Source: Morganella morganii
GTDB lineage: Bacteria; Pseudomonadota; Gammaproteobacteria; Enterobacterales; Enterobacteriaceae
Length of the DNA: 64,000 nt
Direction: 5' to 3'
Assembly (NCBI RefSeq): GCF_019243775.1
Contig: NZ_CP069157.1
Location: forward strand, 620,001 to 684,000
Shown: positions 1-9,165 of the stretch, piece by piece
Position numbering within the stretch: the stretch's first letter is position 1
How the letters are laid out: every line of letters starts with the position of its first letter
The notes under the pieces: generated by a model
The model's database searches: none
What the model saw: the letters and a program-made list of their open reading frames with translations, nothing else
What the model was told of the DNA's origin: nothing
Position numbers and translations under genes: made by a program

Positions 1-1179
1 ATTATTGCGGTCGTGGCGGCATCGGCTACGCTGCAGGCTTCCGGGGGACTGGATGTGATGCTGCAGATAGCAGAACGTCTGCTGCGGCGTAACCCGAAAT
101 ATGTCTCGATTGTGGCGCCGTTTGTGACCTGTCTGCTGACTATTCTGTGCGGTACCGGGCACGTCGTCTACACCATCTTACCTATCATTTATGATGTCGC
201 GATTAAAAATAATATCCGCCCGGAAAGGCCGATGGCGGCCAGTACAATAGGCTCCCAGATGGGGATAATCGCCAGCCCGGTGTCGGTTGCGGTGGTCTCC
301 CTGGTCGCCATGCTGGGGGATGTGACCATCAACGGCAAACATCTGAGCTTTGTTGACCTGCTGGCGATCACCATTCCATCCACCCTGATCGGGATACTGT
401 GCATCGGTATCTTCAGCTGGTATCGCGGTAAAGACCTGGATAAGGATCCGGAATTTCAGTCATTTATCGCAAAACCGGAGAACCGGAAATACGTCTACGG
501 CGATACCGCCACCCTGCTCAATAAAAAATTACCGGCCAGTAACTGGCTGGCAATGTGGATCTTTCTGGCCTCTATCGCGGTCGTTGCATCACTGGGGGCA
601 TTTTCGTGGCTGCGGCCGGTTTTTGACGGCAAGCCGCTGTCGATGGTTTTGGTGATTCAGATCTTTATGCTGCTGGCAGGGGCATTAATTATTATCTTTA
701 CCGATACCAAACCGGCATCTATTTCGAAGAATGAAGTATTCCGCTCGGGGATGATCGCGATTGTGGCGGTTTACGGTATCGCGTGGATGGCGGAAACCAT
801 GTTCGGTGCTCACCTTGAGCAGATTGAGGGTGTGCTGGGATCGCTGGTCAAAGAGTATCCGTGGGCTTACGCAGTGGTGCTGCTGCTGGTGTCCAAGTTT
901 GTCAACTCGCAGGCGGCGGCTCTGGCGGCAGTGGTTCCGCTCGCGCTGATGATCGGGGTCAATCCGGCTTATATTGTGGCATCCGCACCGGCCTGTTACG
1001 GCTACTATATTCTGCCGACCTACCCGAGTGACCTGGCGGCTATCCAGTTCGACCGCTCAGGTACCACCAAAATCGGGCGCTTTGTGATTAACCACAGCTT
1101 TATTGCGCCGGGACTGATCGGTGTCGGGGTTTCCTGTGTGTGCGGCTGGTTCTTTTCCGCCATGTACGGTTTTCTCTGA
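1..1179 (+). CDS. dcuB: Anaerobic C4-dicarboxylate antiporter DcuB, 5' end outside window
   Basis: Inner-membrane fumarate/succinate antiporter of the Dcu family, used in anaerobic fumarate respiration. The reading frame is open from base 1 and the residues before the first in-window start codon ([16 protein letters not shown]) already match DcuB, so the gene begins upstream; about 55 N-terminal residues are missing by comparison with the E. coli protein (446 aa). Conserved stretches such as [24 protein letters not shown] and the C-terminal [17 protein letters not shown] are almost identical to E. coli DcuB, which separates it from DcuA. Many hydrophobic segments are visible. It ends just before a hairpin and converges with a chemoreceptor gene. 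Identification is from family memory and is strong. Confidence 0.95.
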   Translation: MIAVVAASATLQASGGLDVMLQIAERLLRRNPKYVSIVAPFVTCLLTILCGTGHVVYTILPIIYDVAIKNNIRPERPMAASTIGSQMGIIASPVSVAVVSLVAMLGDVTINGKHLSFVDLLAITIPSTLIGILCIGIFSWYRGKDLDKDPEFQSFIAKPENRKYVYGDTATLLNKKLPASNWLAMWIFLASIAVVASLGAFSWLRPVFDGKPLSMVLVIQIFMLLAGALIIIFTDTKPASISKNEVFRSGMIAIVAVYGIAWMAETMFGAHLEQIEGVLGSLVKEYPWAYAVVLLLVSKFVNSQAAALAAVVPLALMIGVNPAYIVASAPACYGYYILPTYPSDLAAIQFDRSGTTKIGRFVINHSFIAPGLIGVGVSCVCGWFFSAMYGFL

Positions 1180-1196
1180 CAGCCATCCGGAACAGT

Positions 1197-1222
1197 GATA
1201 ACGGGCAGTCATGCCCGTTATC
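1197..1222. terminator. Hairpin between convergent dcuB and chemoreceptor gene
   Basis: Perfect 11-bp inverted repeat (GATAACGGGCA / TGCCCGTTATC) with a 4-nt loop between two converging genes. There is no clear U tract on either side, so termination is inferred from position and stem strength. Confidence 0.5.
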
Positions 1223-1235
1223 TGCCCGTTAATCA

Positions 1236-2801
1236 TTAAGATACTGAAGACGGCGTTCCGGCAAGCTGAAAGACACCAACCATCTCATTGAGTGTACCGG
1301 CCTGCTCATTCAGGGAGGAGGCTGCGGCAACAGACTGTTCCACCAGGGTGGCATTCTGCTGGGTAGCGGAATCAATCAGCCCGATAGCACTGTTGATCTG
1401 AGTGATCCCGTCAGTCTGTTCATGACTGGCGTGGCCTATCTCATGCAGTAAATCAGCCATCTGGCTGACGTTACTGACAATACCGCGCAGTGATTCAGCG
1501 GCTTCCTCCACCAGTTGCAGCCCCTCGCGGGTCTGACCGGCAGAGTTTTCAATCAGGGTGCGGATCTCACCGGCTGAATCGGCACTGCGCTGTGCCAGCA
1601 GGCGGACTTCACCGGCCACCACCGCAAAACCGCGTCCGTGCTCACCGGCTCTGGCGGCTTCCACAGCGGCATTCAGCGCCAGAATATTGGTCTGGAACGC
1701 AATAGAATCAATCAGATTGATAATATCTGACATCCGGGTGGCCGTCGTGTTGATCATACGGATTTTATCCGTCACCTGCTCCATCATTTCGCCGTTGTGT
1801 TTCACCACCCCGGCGGTATCCGCCGACAGTGCGGTTGCCTTAAGAGTATTGGCGGCGGTATTTTTCACTGTCGCGGTGATCTGTTCCATTGAGGCGGCAG
1901 TTTCCTCCACTGACGCGGCCTGTTCTTCCGTGCGGGCGGCCAGGTTCTGGTTACCGGCAACAATCTGCTCTGCGGTGGCAGACAGGCTGACTGCGCCGTT
2001 TTTCACCTCTGTTACGATATCCTGCAAATGAACCTGCATTTCAGCCAGGGCATTAAGCAGCACCCCGGTTTCATCATGATGTGTGACATTGACCTGCTGT
2101 GTCAGATCCCCCTGTGCAATGGCGCGGGCAAGCGTGACGGCTTTGTCCAGCGGACGGGTGATACTGACCACAATAATCCGCGCCAGTACGGCACTGATGA
2201 TGGCACTGATGATAGTCAGAGTGATCAGCAGGAGGCGGTTGGTTTTGAAATTACTTTCCACCTGATTTCCCGCCTCTTTCATATGCGCATCCTGAATGGC
2301 GATTAACTGCATCACATTGTCGCGGTAAGCGCGCTGAATACCGGCTGTGGTATTCACCATCTCATTGATTGCAGAGGCTTCATCTCCGTTTTGTGAAAAC
2401 TGAACCATACGGCGCTGTGAGGTGAGGTACTGCTGGCGGACTGAGCGGATCTCTTTCAGGATGTTCTGAGATGCCTCATCCTTCAGCGTCTCATTAAATT
2501 CATCCAGAATCAGGGTGATTTTTTTACTGGTTTCAGAAGCACCGGCGGCCAGCTGACGAATCTGAGGATTTTTATCATCCAGCAGCAGGAGTTGCTGAAT
2601 GCCGACAAAATCATGAAAATAATCAATCAGTAAGTTTGCTTTTACCGTGATCGGATAATCCTCGTCCAGGATATCGCGGATGCCGTCATTGGCGTTATTC
2701 AGGCTGACAACCGACAGTGTGGCGCTGATGACCATCAGCAGAATGGAAAAGCCAAAAGCCACGAAGAGTTTCGTACTGATTTTAATGCTGCGCAGAAGCA
2801 T
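1236..2801 (-). CDS. Methyl-accepting chemotaxis protein (orphan chemoreceptor)
   Basis: Transmembrane chemoreceptor of about 521 aa. Layout: N-terminal membrane segment (about residues 12-32), a helical periplasmic ligand domain of four-helix-bundle type, a second membrane segment near 190-212, a HAMP domain, then the long cytoplasmic signalling hairpin. The tip contains the highly conserved run [20 protein letters not shown], which docks CheA/CheW. The C terminus ends ...[13 protein letters not shown] without the NWETF pentapeptide that tethers CheR/CheB in Tar and Tsr. Two adjacent ATG codons follow GGAGGA; the second (2801) has the better spacing. A sigma-28 promoter lies directly upstream, so expression should follow the flagellar cascade. 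No che genes are adjacent; the ligand cannot be told from sequence. Confidence 0.92.
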   Translation of the reverse strand: MLLRSIKISTKLFVAFGFSILLMVISATLSVVSLNNANDGIRDILDEDYPITVKANLLIDYFHDFVGIQQLLLLDDKNPQIRQLAAGASETSKKITLILDEFNETLKDEASQNILKEIRSVRQQYLTSQRRMVQFSQNGDEASAINEMVNTTAGIQRAYRDNVMQLIAIQDAHMKEAGNQVESNFKTNRLLLITLTIISAIISAVLARIIVVSITRPLDKAVTLARAIAQGDLTQQVNVTHHDETGVLLNALAEMQVHLQDIVTEVKNGAVSLSATAEQIVAGNQNLAARTEEQAASVEETAASMEQITATVKNTAANTLKATALSADTAGVVKHNGEMMEQVTDKIRMINTTATRMSDIINLIDSIAFQTNILALNAAVEAARAGEHGRGFAVVAGEVRLLAQRSADSAGEIRTLIENSAGQTREGLQLVEEAAESLRGIVSNVSQMADLLHEIGHASHEQTDGITQINSAIGLIDSATQQNATLVEQSVAAASSLNEQAGTLNEMVGVFQLAGTPSSVS

Positions 2802-2831
2802 CATTCCTCCGGATACTCAGTAAATGACTGG

Positions 2832-2858
2832 TTATCGGAAACTATAGAGAAAACTTTA
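2832..2858 (-). promoter_or_regulatory. Sigma-28 (FliA) promoter of chemoreceptor gene
   Basis: On the minus strand TAAAGTTT is followed after exactly 11 nt by TCCGATAA. The FliA consensus is TAAAGTTT-N11-GCCGATAA, so 15 of 16 positions match with ideal spacing. It lies about 30 nt upstream of the start codon. Confidence 0.88.
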
Positions 2859-3215
2859 TCAATTAATTAAATTAATTTATAAGCACATGACAATAACAGC
2901 AGAGATAACAACGGGTTGGTTTGGTTATTTTTCTTCGGGAGTGATCTTTCCGGGGGATTATTTCAGTGCTTAAGACCTTTATTTTATACTTTGTTGATGT
3001 TTTGTGCTGAGTTTTTATGTCAGTACGGCGCAAAAAATGAGGTAAAAACGCGCGGATTTCTTATTTTTTCCTGTCAGAAATCACGGGGTATTTTGCTGAA
3101 AAATAAGAATTATTTTCTTTTTTATCCCGGAAGGGAGAATAAACGTGTTTTTTTCCCGGAAAATGAGATGGATTTTATGCTGCCGATTTACAGGTTGATT
3201 TTATAATCAGATTAT
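2859..3215. other. AT-rich intergenic region without a supported gene
   Basis: About 400 nt between the divergent chemoreceptor and amidohydrolase genes, with long A/T runs. An open frame of 96 codons at 2916-3206 exists but starts with no Shine-Dalgarno sequence and has a composition typical of chance AT-rich translation (many F, L, K). I see no RNA gene. The right end holds the operator-like repeat listed separately. Confidence 0.6.
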
Positions 3216-3235
3216 AATGTACTGTATAGTACATT
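3216..3235. promoter_or_regulatory. Perfect 20-bp inverted repeat, probable operator
   Basis: AATGTACT-GTAT-AGTACATT is a perfect 8+4+8 palindrome ending 25 nt before the amidohydrolase start codon. It overlaps TATAAT (3213-3218) and TATAGT (3225-3230), candidate -10 elements, so a bound regulator would block transcription. The regulator is unknown; no regulator gene is adjacent. The half-site TACTGTAT recalls LexA, but the right half does not fit. Confidence 0.55.
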
Positions 3236-3260
3236 TTTGATATTAACCAGAGAGGCCTGC

Positions 3261-4733
3261 ATGGAAAAGAATAAAAAAATCATTCGCGGCGGCACAATCA
3301 TCACAATGGATGATGCCACCGGCGATATTATCAACGGCGCGATACTGATCGAGGGCAACCGGATCAGCGCAATCAGTGCGGATATACAGGCATTTGATCA
3401 CCACACCGATGCGCAGGTGATTGATGCACAAGGGGCGATTGTCACTCCGGGCATGATCGATGCGCACCGCCATAACTGGATGGCACTGTTCCGTGGTGTT
3501 TCGGCGGAAGAGTCGTTACCGGCATTTCTTATCAATACCTTCCATGCATTCGGCGCAATGATGACGGCAGACAATATGTATGCGGCGGTTCTGAACGGTA
3601 ATATCAGCGCTCTGAATGCCGGTACGACAACGGTTTATGAGGTGAATGACTGTGTTAACTCACCGGAACATGCCGCTAATGCTGTTGCTGCTATGAAGGA
3701 CAGCGGCATCCGTGGTGTCTACGGTTATGGTATGCAGGTGTATGATTTTAAACCCGCCGGTTTTGCTTCCATGGATGCACGGCGTGATTGTGCCCGTGAG
3801 ATCTCTGAAACCCTGTTCCGCGACCAGGATCGGCTGACAGCCGGGATGCTGATTTCCGATCCCGGTACGGTGCCGTTTGCTGAATCGGCAAAACAGATCC
3901 GTCTGGCGGATGGTCTCGGCCTGAAACACGCCTCACACACCGGGGCGGCCAAAACCTCGGTTCTGCTGCGTGGTTTGCGTGAACTGGACGACCACGGTTT
4001 ACTGCTGCCGGGACATATCCACGCCCACAGTAACGGGCTGACCGGCGAAGACTGGAAACTGATCGCCAAAAGCGGCGGCCATGTGGCGAGCACGCCGTCC
4101 AGCGAGTTACAGATGGGGATGGGGTTCCTGCCTTATCAGCCTTGTGCGGAGTATGGGATCCCGTTTGCACTCGGAACGGATTTCACCGGTGTGACAACAG
4201 ATGATCTGTTCACTCAGATGAATATGGCACTGCAGATTGAACGTGCACTGGCGAATGAAAAAGTACATCAGCGCGATACTATGCCGTTTGAAATTACCCC
4301 GACTGTCCGCGAGGCTCTGCACTGGGCGACCCTCGGCGCAGCACAGGTGCTGGGCATGGAAAACGAGATCGGCTCGCTGGTGGCCGGGAAAAAAGCGGAC
4401 ATCATTATTATCCGCCACAGAGATGGTTTTGTGGCACCGGTGCACGCCGCAGGCAGTGTGGTGCAGATGACACATACCGGTGATATCGATACTGTGCTGG
4501 CCGACGGTGTGATCCGCAAACAAAACGGCATGCTGACCGGTTTTGATCTTCCGGAAGTGACCCGGTTATCCCGTAACGCTCTGGCTGAGCTGGAAACACG
4601 CATCCGCGACCGGAAAATCCTCAATGCACAGGAAGTGGAAGCGTTCTTCCGTCTGGCTGAGCGGATGGCCTCCTTCCACTTCGCACAGGCTTACAGTGAT
4701 GAATTTTTTACTCAGGCGATGAATAAGGCCTGA
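3261..4733 (+). CDS. ATZ/TRZ-type metal-dependent amidohydrolase, substrate unknown
   Basis: Amidohydrolase-superfamily enzyme of 490 aa (cytosolic; no signal peptide). Metal-binding signatures: DAHRHN with H69 and H71, GHIHAHS in the middle, and LGTDFTG with the conserved aspartate. The motif SSELQMGMG and the overall length resemble the chlorohydrolase/deaminase branch (AtzA, TrzN, guanine and cytosine deaminase relatives), which removes amino or halogen groups from nitrogen rings. ATG 3261 is chosen because AGAGG lies 5 nt before it; an upstream in-frame TTG (3237) has no ribosome site. The gene stands alone between its own operator-like palindrome and a terminator, suggesting an independently induced catabolic function. 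Substrate cannot be assigned. Confidence 0.85.
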   Translation: MEKNKKIIRGGTIITMDDATGDIINGAILIEGNRISAISADIQAFDHHTDAQVIDAQGAIVTPGMIDAHRHNWMALFRGVSAEESLPAFLINTFHAFGAMMTADNMYAAVLNGNISALNAGTTTVYEVNDCVNSPEHAANAVAAMKDSGIRGVYGYGMQVYDFKPAGFASMDARRDCAREISETLFRDQDRLTAGMLISDPGTVPFAESAKQIRLADGLGLKHASHTGAAKTSVLLRGLRELDDHGLLLPGHIHAHSNGLTGEDWKLIAKSGGHVASTPSSELQMGMGFLPYQPCAEYGIPFALGTDFTGVTTDDLFTQMNMALQIERALANEKVHQRDTMPFEITPTVREALHWATLGAAQVLGMENEIGSLVAGKKADIIIIRHRDGFVAPVHAAGSVVQMTHTGDIDTVLADGVIRKQNGMLTGFDLPEVTRLSRNALAELETRIRDRKILNAQEVEAFFRLAERMASFHFAQAYSDEFFTQAMNKA

Positions 4734-4785
4734 TGTGCAGTGCGCTGCGGCGGGCAGCGGTCTCTCTTAGTGATCCCGCCTTTTC

Positions 4786-4819
4786 GGGGATTCCGGTTTA
4801 TTGCGGAATCCCCCTTTTT
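4786..4819 (+). terminator. Rho-independent terminator of amidohydrolase gene
   Basis: Perfect 10-bp stem GGGGATTCCG / CGGAATCCCC with an 8-nt loop followed by TTTTTA on the plus strand. Confidence 0.88.
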
Positions 4820-4826
4820 ATCTGTT

Positions 4827-7001
4827 TTACCAGTGAAGGGTCAGTGTGGTGGTTATCTGCCGGTCATTGCCCCAACTGCATGCTGCATCCGTAAAGCAGG
4901 CAGATACATAGTGTTTATTGAACAGGTTATTGATATTCAGCGCGATCTCCGCATCTTCAAGAGCCGGGAGGTTATCAAGCCGGTAGCGCAGCATCATATC
5001 CGCCACGGTATAGGCGGGAACAGTGAAGCTGTTGGCATCATCCCCCTGTGTTTTGCCGTTATAGCGTACGCCGCCGCCGATAGTCAGGCCGCTGAGCGGC
5101 GTGGTGTCAAAGGTATAATCTGTCCACAGAGAGGCGGTATGCGCCGGTACCATCGCGGGGTGATGATTGGTATTCTCCGCCTGCTGACGGAAACGGGTAT
5201 CGGTATAAGCATAGCCGGCGATCAGGTTCCAGTTGTAGGTCAGCGCCGCTTTGGTTTCCAGCTCAATCCCCCGCGAACGGATTTTTCCGCCCTGCACACT
5301 GAAAAACGGATTCAGCGGGTCACGGTGCAGGTTATTGTCTTTGGTCAGCTCATAAACGGCGAGTGTGGCAGACAGCGCGGCATTTTCCGGCAGGTATTTC
5401 AGCCCGGCTTCATACTGTTTACCCCGTGACGGATCCAGCGGTTTGCCGCTGACCGTGGCCGCAGTACTTGGCTCAAAGGATTCGCTGTAGCTGAAATACG
5501 GAGCGAAACCATAAGGCAGCTGATAGTTCACACCGCCGCGCCAGGTAAACTCGTGGTCAGTCTGGTGATGAGTGGTATCACCGCTGATGTTATCGCGGCC
5601 GCGGGATTTGCTGGTGTTTTCGTCATAACGGCCGCCGAGGGTGAATGTCCAGTCCTTCAGAAAGAGCTGATCCTGGGCGTAGATCCCGATTTGGTGGTTT
5701 TTATTTATTGCTTTCGAATTTATCCCCGGGATGATTGTCAGATTGCCGTATTGCGGGGATCGCAGATCCAGCGGGGCAGCAACACCGACCTCATTAACCA
5801 TCCGGTTGCGCAGCTGTGAGTAATCCACACCTGTCATCAGGGTATTGCGCCAGCCGTGGCCGCTGATGTTGTGGATGACATGGGTATCAGTGACCAGGCC
5901 GGACAGCCGTTCGTCATTACGTATATGGCTGCGGGCAAGCATTGATGAGAGCTCCTGCTTTGGCACGCCGTAACAGGCCGCCGGATTGCTGCTGCATAAT
6001 CCGCTGCCGTAAATAGTGCGCCAGTTGGTGCTGATCTGCTGGTAACGCACGCCCTGATGCAGTGACCAGTTATCATTGAATGTATGATCAAACTGCCAGC
6101 CGATCAGCCGCTGCTGCCGTTCAAAGCGGTTATAGCCCGGCTCGCCTTCGTTAAAACCGGTCGGCAATTTCCCGGCAGCGCCGCCGTCAACGGTACCTTC
6201 ACGCGGCAGCCAGCCGTAATAGCCGTTACGCGGCGCATTCATGGCCTGGGCGGTAAGCAGTAAAAAAGTGGTATCATCCGGCTGCCAGAGATAAGAACCC
6301 TGTAAAGCATAATACCGTTCCCGCTCCCCCTGTTGCTGTTGGTGCTGGTCATGCAGTGTGCCGGTCAGGCGGTAAGCCTGTGTTTCCTCATCATTCAGGG
6401 CATCACTGAGATCAAACCCGGTCTGCCACAGGTGGTGATTCCCCGCCTGTAAGCGGATTTCCCGCAGCGGGTTCATCTGCGGCCGTTTGGAGGTCATGGT
6501 GACCACGCCGCCCGGATTGGATTGCCCGTAAAGCACAGAAGCCGGGCCTTTCAGCACATCAATCCGCTGCATAAATTCCGGCAGCATCCTGCTTTCCGCA
6601 TACATATCCCCCTGAACTTTTAATCCGTCCAGATAGATATTCTGGCTGACATTATGGAAGCCGCGCATCATCACACTGTCGAAAACGGATGAACTGCCGG
6701 AGGTGCCGGTCACTACGCCGGGTGTGTATCCCAGTGCCTGTTTCAGTGTGGCAGGATTGCGGGCGGTGATTTCCTCCTCACTGATCACGGAGACCGAGGA
6801 AGGGACTTTATTCAGCGGCGTGGCCGTTTTGGTGGCGCTGTCGCTGTGTGTGGCGCGGTATGTGCCGTTATTTTCCAGCGGACTGACGGCAGGCGGCGCG
6901 GCGGTGACCACGATTTCATCTTCAGCGGCGTGGCAGACACCGGCAACCAGTAAAGCCGCCAGCGAAAGCCGGAACAGGGAAGTGCGGTAAAGTGCAGTCA
7001 T
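4827..7001 (-). CDS. TonB-dependent siderophore receptor (FhuA/FoxA-like)
   Basis: Outer-membrane gated channel of 724 aa for a ferric siderophore. A signal peptide (LSLAALLVAGVCHA) ends near residue 25, followed by a TonB box DEIVVTA. The plug domain (about 50-160) has the typical VPSSVSVIS, ALGYTPGVV, RGFH, IDVLKGPASVLYGQSNPGGVV elements; the rest is a 22-strand barrel ending with the aromatic residue W (TLTLHW) needed for BAM assembly. Two cysteine pairs occur in surface-loop regions. A Fur-like site lies just upstream of the start. It stands alone, without its own ABC transporter, so it must rely on shared FhuBCD-type transport. The exact siderophore is not determinable. Confidence 0.93.
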   Translation of the reverse strand: MTALYRTSLFRLSLAALLVAGVCHAAEDEIVVTAAPPAVSPLENNGTYRATHSDSATKTATPLNKVPSSVSVISEEEITARNPATLKQALGYTPGVVTGTSGSSSVFDSVMMRGFHNVSQNIYLDGLKVQGDMYAESRMLPEFMQRIDVLKGPASVLYGQSNPGGVVTMTSKRPQMNPLREIRLQAGNHHLWQTGFDLSDALNDEETQAYRLTGTLHDQHQQQQGERERYYALQGSYLWQPDDTTFLLLTAQAMNAPRNGYYGWLPREGTVDGGAAGKLPTGFNEGEPGYNRFERQQRLIGWQFDHTFNDNWSLHQGVRYQQISTNWRTIYGSGLCSSNPAACYGVPKQELSSMLARSHIRNDERLSGLVTDTHVIHNISGHGWRNTLMTGVDYSQLRNRMVNEVGVAAPLDLRSPQYGNLTIIPGINSKAINKNHQIGIYAQDQLFLKDWTFTLGGRYDENTSKSRGRDNISGDTTHHQTDHEFTWRGGVNYQLPYGFAPYFSYSESFEPSTAATVSGKPLDPSRGKQYEAGLKYLPENAALSATLAVYELTKDNNLHRDPLNPFFSVQGGKIRSRGIELETKAALTYNWNLIAGYAYTDTRFRQQAENTNHHPAMVPAHTASLWTDYTFDTTPLSGLTIGGGVRYNGKTQGDDANSFTVPAYTVADMMLRYRLDNLPALEDAEIALNINNLFNKHYVSACFTDAACSWGNDRQITTTLTLHW

Positions 7002-7014
7002 ACATCTTATCTCA

Positions 7015-7033
7015 TTGAATGATAATTATTACC
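7015..7033 (-). promoter_or_regulatory. Candidate Fur box upstream of siderophore receptor
   Basis: The 19 bp match 14 of 19 positions of the Fur consensus GATAATGATAATCATTATC and lie 14 nt from the receptor start codon. Iron-repressed expression is the expected consequence. Confidence 0.65.
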
Positions 7034-7077
7034 GTCACAAAAGGCATGTGTGCGGATGACGGCTGTGATAAATAATG

Positions 7078-7098
7078 AAAAAGGCTGCCGGAGCAGCC
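7078..7098 (-). terminator. Terminator of MFS exporter gene
   Basis: Stem GGCTGC / GCAGCC with a 4-nt loop; on the minus strand it is followed by TTTTTCATT. It lies 20 nt after the MFS stop codon and separates that gene from the receptor gene. Confidence 0.78.
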
Positions 7099-7118
7099 AT
7101 CAGGGTTAATACAGGTGA

Positions 7119-8534
7119 TTACGCCGCATCATTCTGCGGATGCGGTTTCTTCAGGAAGAAGGCGAAAACCAGTGATAACAGACCGAGCAGCAGGCTCAGC
7201 CAGAATACGGCATGGATCCCCGACGCCAGTGCCGCGGTTGCTGTCTGCTGTGTTGCTGCCGCATCACGGTAAAAAGACATCAGAGAGATGGCCGATGCGG
7301 TACCGACGGCGCCGGCTACCTGATAAAAGGTATTCCAGACAGCAGAGCCATCAGCATATAACCGGGCGGGTAAAGCACTCATCGCGGTAGTCTGCGCGGG
7401 CATAATCACACAGGTGACACCCAGACACAGGAGCATAAAAGCGGCGACAATCTGCCACACTGGTGAGTTCTCCCCGACGGCATACAGAAACAGCGCAGAA
7501 CTCATCAGCATAAACAGGGAGCCGCAGACCACAAACGGGCGCGAGTCAAACCGGTTATAGAGAAAACCGATAAGTGGTGAGAACAGTACGTTGATAATAT
7601 TGCCCGGCAGCAGCAGGATCCCGGCCATTGCCGCGCTCAGCATCAGCACATCTTTCAGGAATACCGGAAGAATAATCGCGGCGGAGAGCACACTCATCAT
7701 GCTCAGGATCATCATGATCAGGCCAATAATAAACAGCGGATTACGGAACACATCCGGGTGGATCATCGGCATCGCCATGTGCGTCTGACGGCGGGCAAAT
7801 ACGGCAAGGCAGAGAACCCCCGCCAGCAGGGAACCCCAGACAGCGGGATCACGCAGGCTGTGTTCCGCCAGGATAGCCAGCCCGTAGATGATGCCGCTGA
7901 ATCCGGCGGAGGAAAGCAGGAGAGACAAAATATCAATACGCGGTCTGGTGATATCACCAATCGGCGCAATAGACTTCACGGCAAGTAAAATGATGGCGGC
8001 ATAGACCAGCGCACTGAGCCAGAAAATGGCATGCCAGCTGAACAAGGTGATAATAAAGCCGGAAATTGTCGGCCCCAGCGCCGGTGCCAGGGTAATGGCA
8101 ATCCCCACCATTCCCATCACCATCCCGCGCTGATAGACCGGGAAAATGAGCAGTGCGGCACTCATCATCACAGGCAATATCACCCCGGTACCGACGGCCT
8201 GAATAACCCGCCCCAGAAGCAGTACCGCAAAACCGGGGGCCAGTGCGGCAATCAGACAACCGGCGAGCGACACACACAGCGCCGTGAGGATCAGTACCCT
8301 GGTATTAAACCAGCGCACCAGAAACGCCGACACCGGCACAAACACCGCCAGGGTCAGCAGATAGCCGGTCACCAGCCACTGTGCCTGACCGGCGGAGAGA
8401 GAGAACTGGCTCATCAGATTGGTGAGCGCCATATTTAATGCGGTTTCCCCGAACAGACCGGTAAATGTCCCGGCCATCAGTACGCTCAGCATCATTTTCG
8501 GGTAGCGTACCTGTATTGCTGCCTCTGTAGTCAC
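7119..8534 (-). CDS. MFS drug exporter, DHA2 (EmrB/QacA) type
   Basis: Inner-membrane proton-driven exporter of 471 aa with about 14 hydrophobic segments. The motif-C-like run ALGPTISGFII and the N-terminal half pattern QWLVTGYLLTLAVFVPVSAFLVRWF are typical of the EmrB/QacA subfamily, which expels lipophilic and cationic drugs. No periplasmic adaptor (EmrA-like) gene accompanies it, so it probably acts on its own across the inner membrane. It diverges from a MarR gene over a 123-nt region with two copies of one operator, so it is almost certainly MarR-repressed and ligand-induced. The drug range cannot be told. Confidence 0.9.
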   Translation of the reverse strand: MTTEAAIQVRYPKMMLSVLMAGTFTGLFGETALNMALTNLMSQFSLSAGQAQWLVTGYLLTLAVFVPVSAFLVRWFNTRVLILTALCVSLAGCLIAALAPGFAVLLLGRVIQAVGTGVILPVMMSAALLIFPVYQRGMVMGMVGIAITLAPALGPTISGFIITLFSWHAIFWLSALVYAAIILLAVKSIAPIGDITRPRIDILSLLLSSAGFSGIIYGLAILAEHSLRDPAVWGSLLAGVLCLAVFARRQTHMAMPMIHPDVFRNPLFIIGLIMMILSMMSVLSAAIILPVFLKDVLMLSAAMAGILLLPGNIINVLFSPLIGFLYNRFDSRPFVVCGSLFMLMSSALFLYAVGENSPVWQIVAAFMLLCLGVTCVIMPAQTTAMSALPARLYADGSAVWNTFYQVAGAVGTASAISLMSFYRDAAATQQTATAALASGIHAVFWLSLLLGLLSLVFAFFLKKPHPQNDAA

Positions 8535-8554
8535 ATTCTTATCCTATTATTTCA

Positions 8555-8567
8555 TCAACCAAGTTGA
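8555..8567. promoter_or_regulatory. MarR operator copy 1
   Basis: TCAACCAAGTTGA, a 5+3+5 inverted repeat followed by CGAA, 20 nt upstream of the MFS start codon. The same 17-nt unit recurs 46 nt away with two base changes, both in the centre of the site. Confidence 0.72.
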
Positions 8568-8600
8568 CGAAAAGGAAAGTAACGCACTTTGCGACAATGG

Positions 8601-8613
8601 TCAACTTAGTTGA
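8601..8613. promoter_or_regulatory. MarR operator copy 2
   Basis: TCAACTTAGTTGA, a perfect 6+1+6 palindrome followed by CGAA. It sits in the -35 region of the candidate marR promoter (-10 TATACT at 8628-8633), which predicts autorepression. Confidence 0.75.
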
Positions 8614-8657
8614 CGAAGTGTTTTTGGTATACTGCACAAAAAGGAAAGGGGGAGCGC

Positions 8658-9095
8658 GTGAAAATTGCATTAAACGACCTGGATTTTATTGACCTTATCA
8701 GTGAGCGGCACACACTGCTCCGTGAGCGGATTGATGCGCTCTGGAATGTCCGGAGCGAAATTCACATGAGTAATTCGGAGTGGTACATTTTATCGAGGGT
8801 GTATGACCAGCCGGTATCCATAGCCGATATTTCCGCGACAGTGACCATCTCCCGTCAGGCGATTCATAAATTCATCCGACAGATGGAAGAGAAGGGATTA
8901 ATCACCATCTTTGATGTTCAGGGCAGTAAAAAGCTCAAGGGGGTGAAAATGACACCGCACGGGCAGCAATGCTATGACGCTTATGAGGCCATCAAAACCG
9001 GATTGTGTGATGAAATTGGTGCTGCTGTCGGACAGGACAATCTCGCGCTGATCGTCCGGTTATTTCAGCAGCCCTGGTTTGATGAGAAACAGTAA
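8658..9095 (+). CDS. MarR-family transcriptional regulator
   Basis: Small dimeric winged-helix repressor of 145 aa. The central HTH is visible (SIADISATVTISRQAIHKFIRQMEEKGLI in outline, about residues 52-80), followed by the basic wing (GSKKLKGVKMTPHG). GTG 8658 is chosen because AGGGGGAG lies 5 nt before it; a TTG further upstream (8610) falls inside operator copy 2 and lacks a ribosome site. It is divergent from the MFS exporter and presumably represses both genes through the two operators until a drug or phenolic ligand binds. Ligand unknown. Confidence 0.9.
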   Translation: MKIALNDLDFIDLISERHTLLRERIDALWNVRSEIHMSNSEWYILSRVYDQPVSIADISATVTISRQAIHKFIRQMEEKGLITIFDVQGSKKLKGVKMTPHGQQCYDAYEAIKTGLCDEIGAAVGQDNLALIVRLFQQPWFDEKQ

Positions 9096-9124
9096 CGCCT
9101 TTTCTGCTGCGCGGAAAAGGCGTT
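9094..9124 (+). terminator. Terminator after marR
   Basis: Perfect 11-bp stem AACGCCTTTTC / GAAAAGGCGTT overlapping the marR stop codon, followed by TTCGTT. It may also serve the converging small gene. Confidence 0.78.
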
Positions 9125-9165
9125 TTCGTTCAGGTATGGTCTGCGGCAGAGAGGCGGGTGAACAG

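Noticed and set aside
2916-3206. 96-codon open frame in the chemoreceptor/amidohydrolase gap
   Set aside because: No ribosome site, composition of chance AT-rich translation, and it runs into the operator-like region; not reported as a gene.
3216-3235. LexA box upstream of the amidohydrolase
   Set aside because: Only the left half (TACTGTAT) resembles an SOS box; the symmetric right half required is absent and the palindrome has a different centre.
4740-5429. 229-codon frame antisense to the siderophore receptor
   Set aside because: Opposite-strand shadow of a clearly real receptor gene; no family resemblance or ribosome site.
8610-8633. Sigma-70 promoter TTGACG / TATACT for marR
   Set aside because: The spacer is only 12 nt; the TTGACG is part of the operator. 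Only the -10 is kept as plausible.
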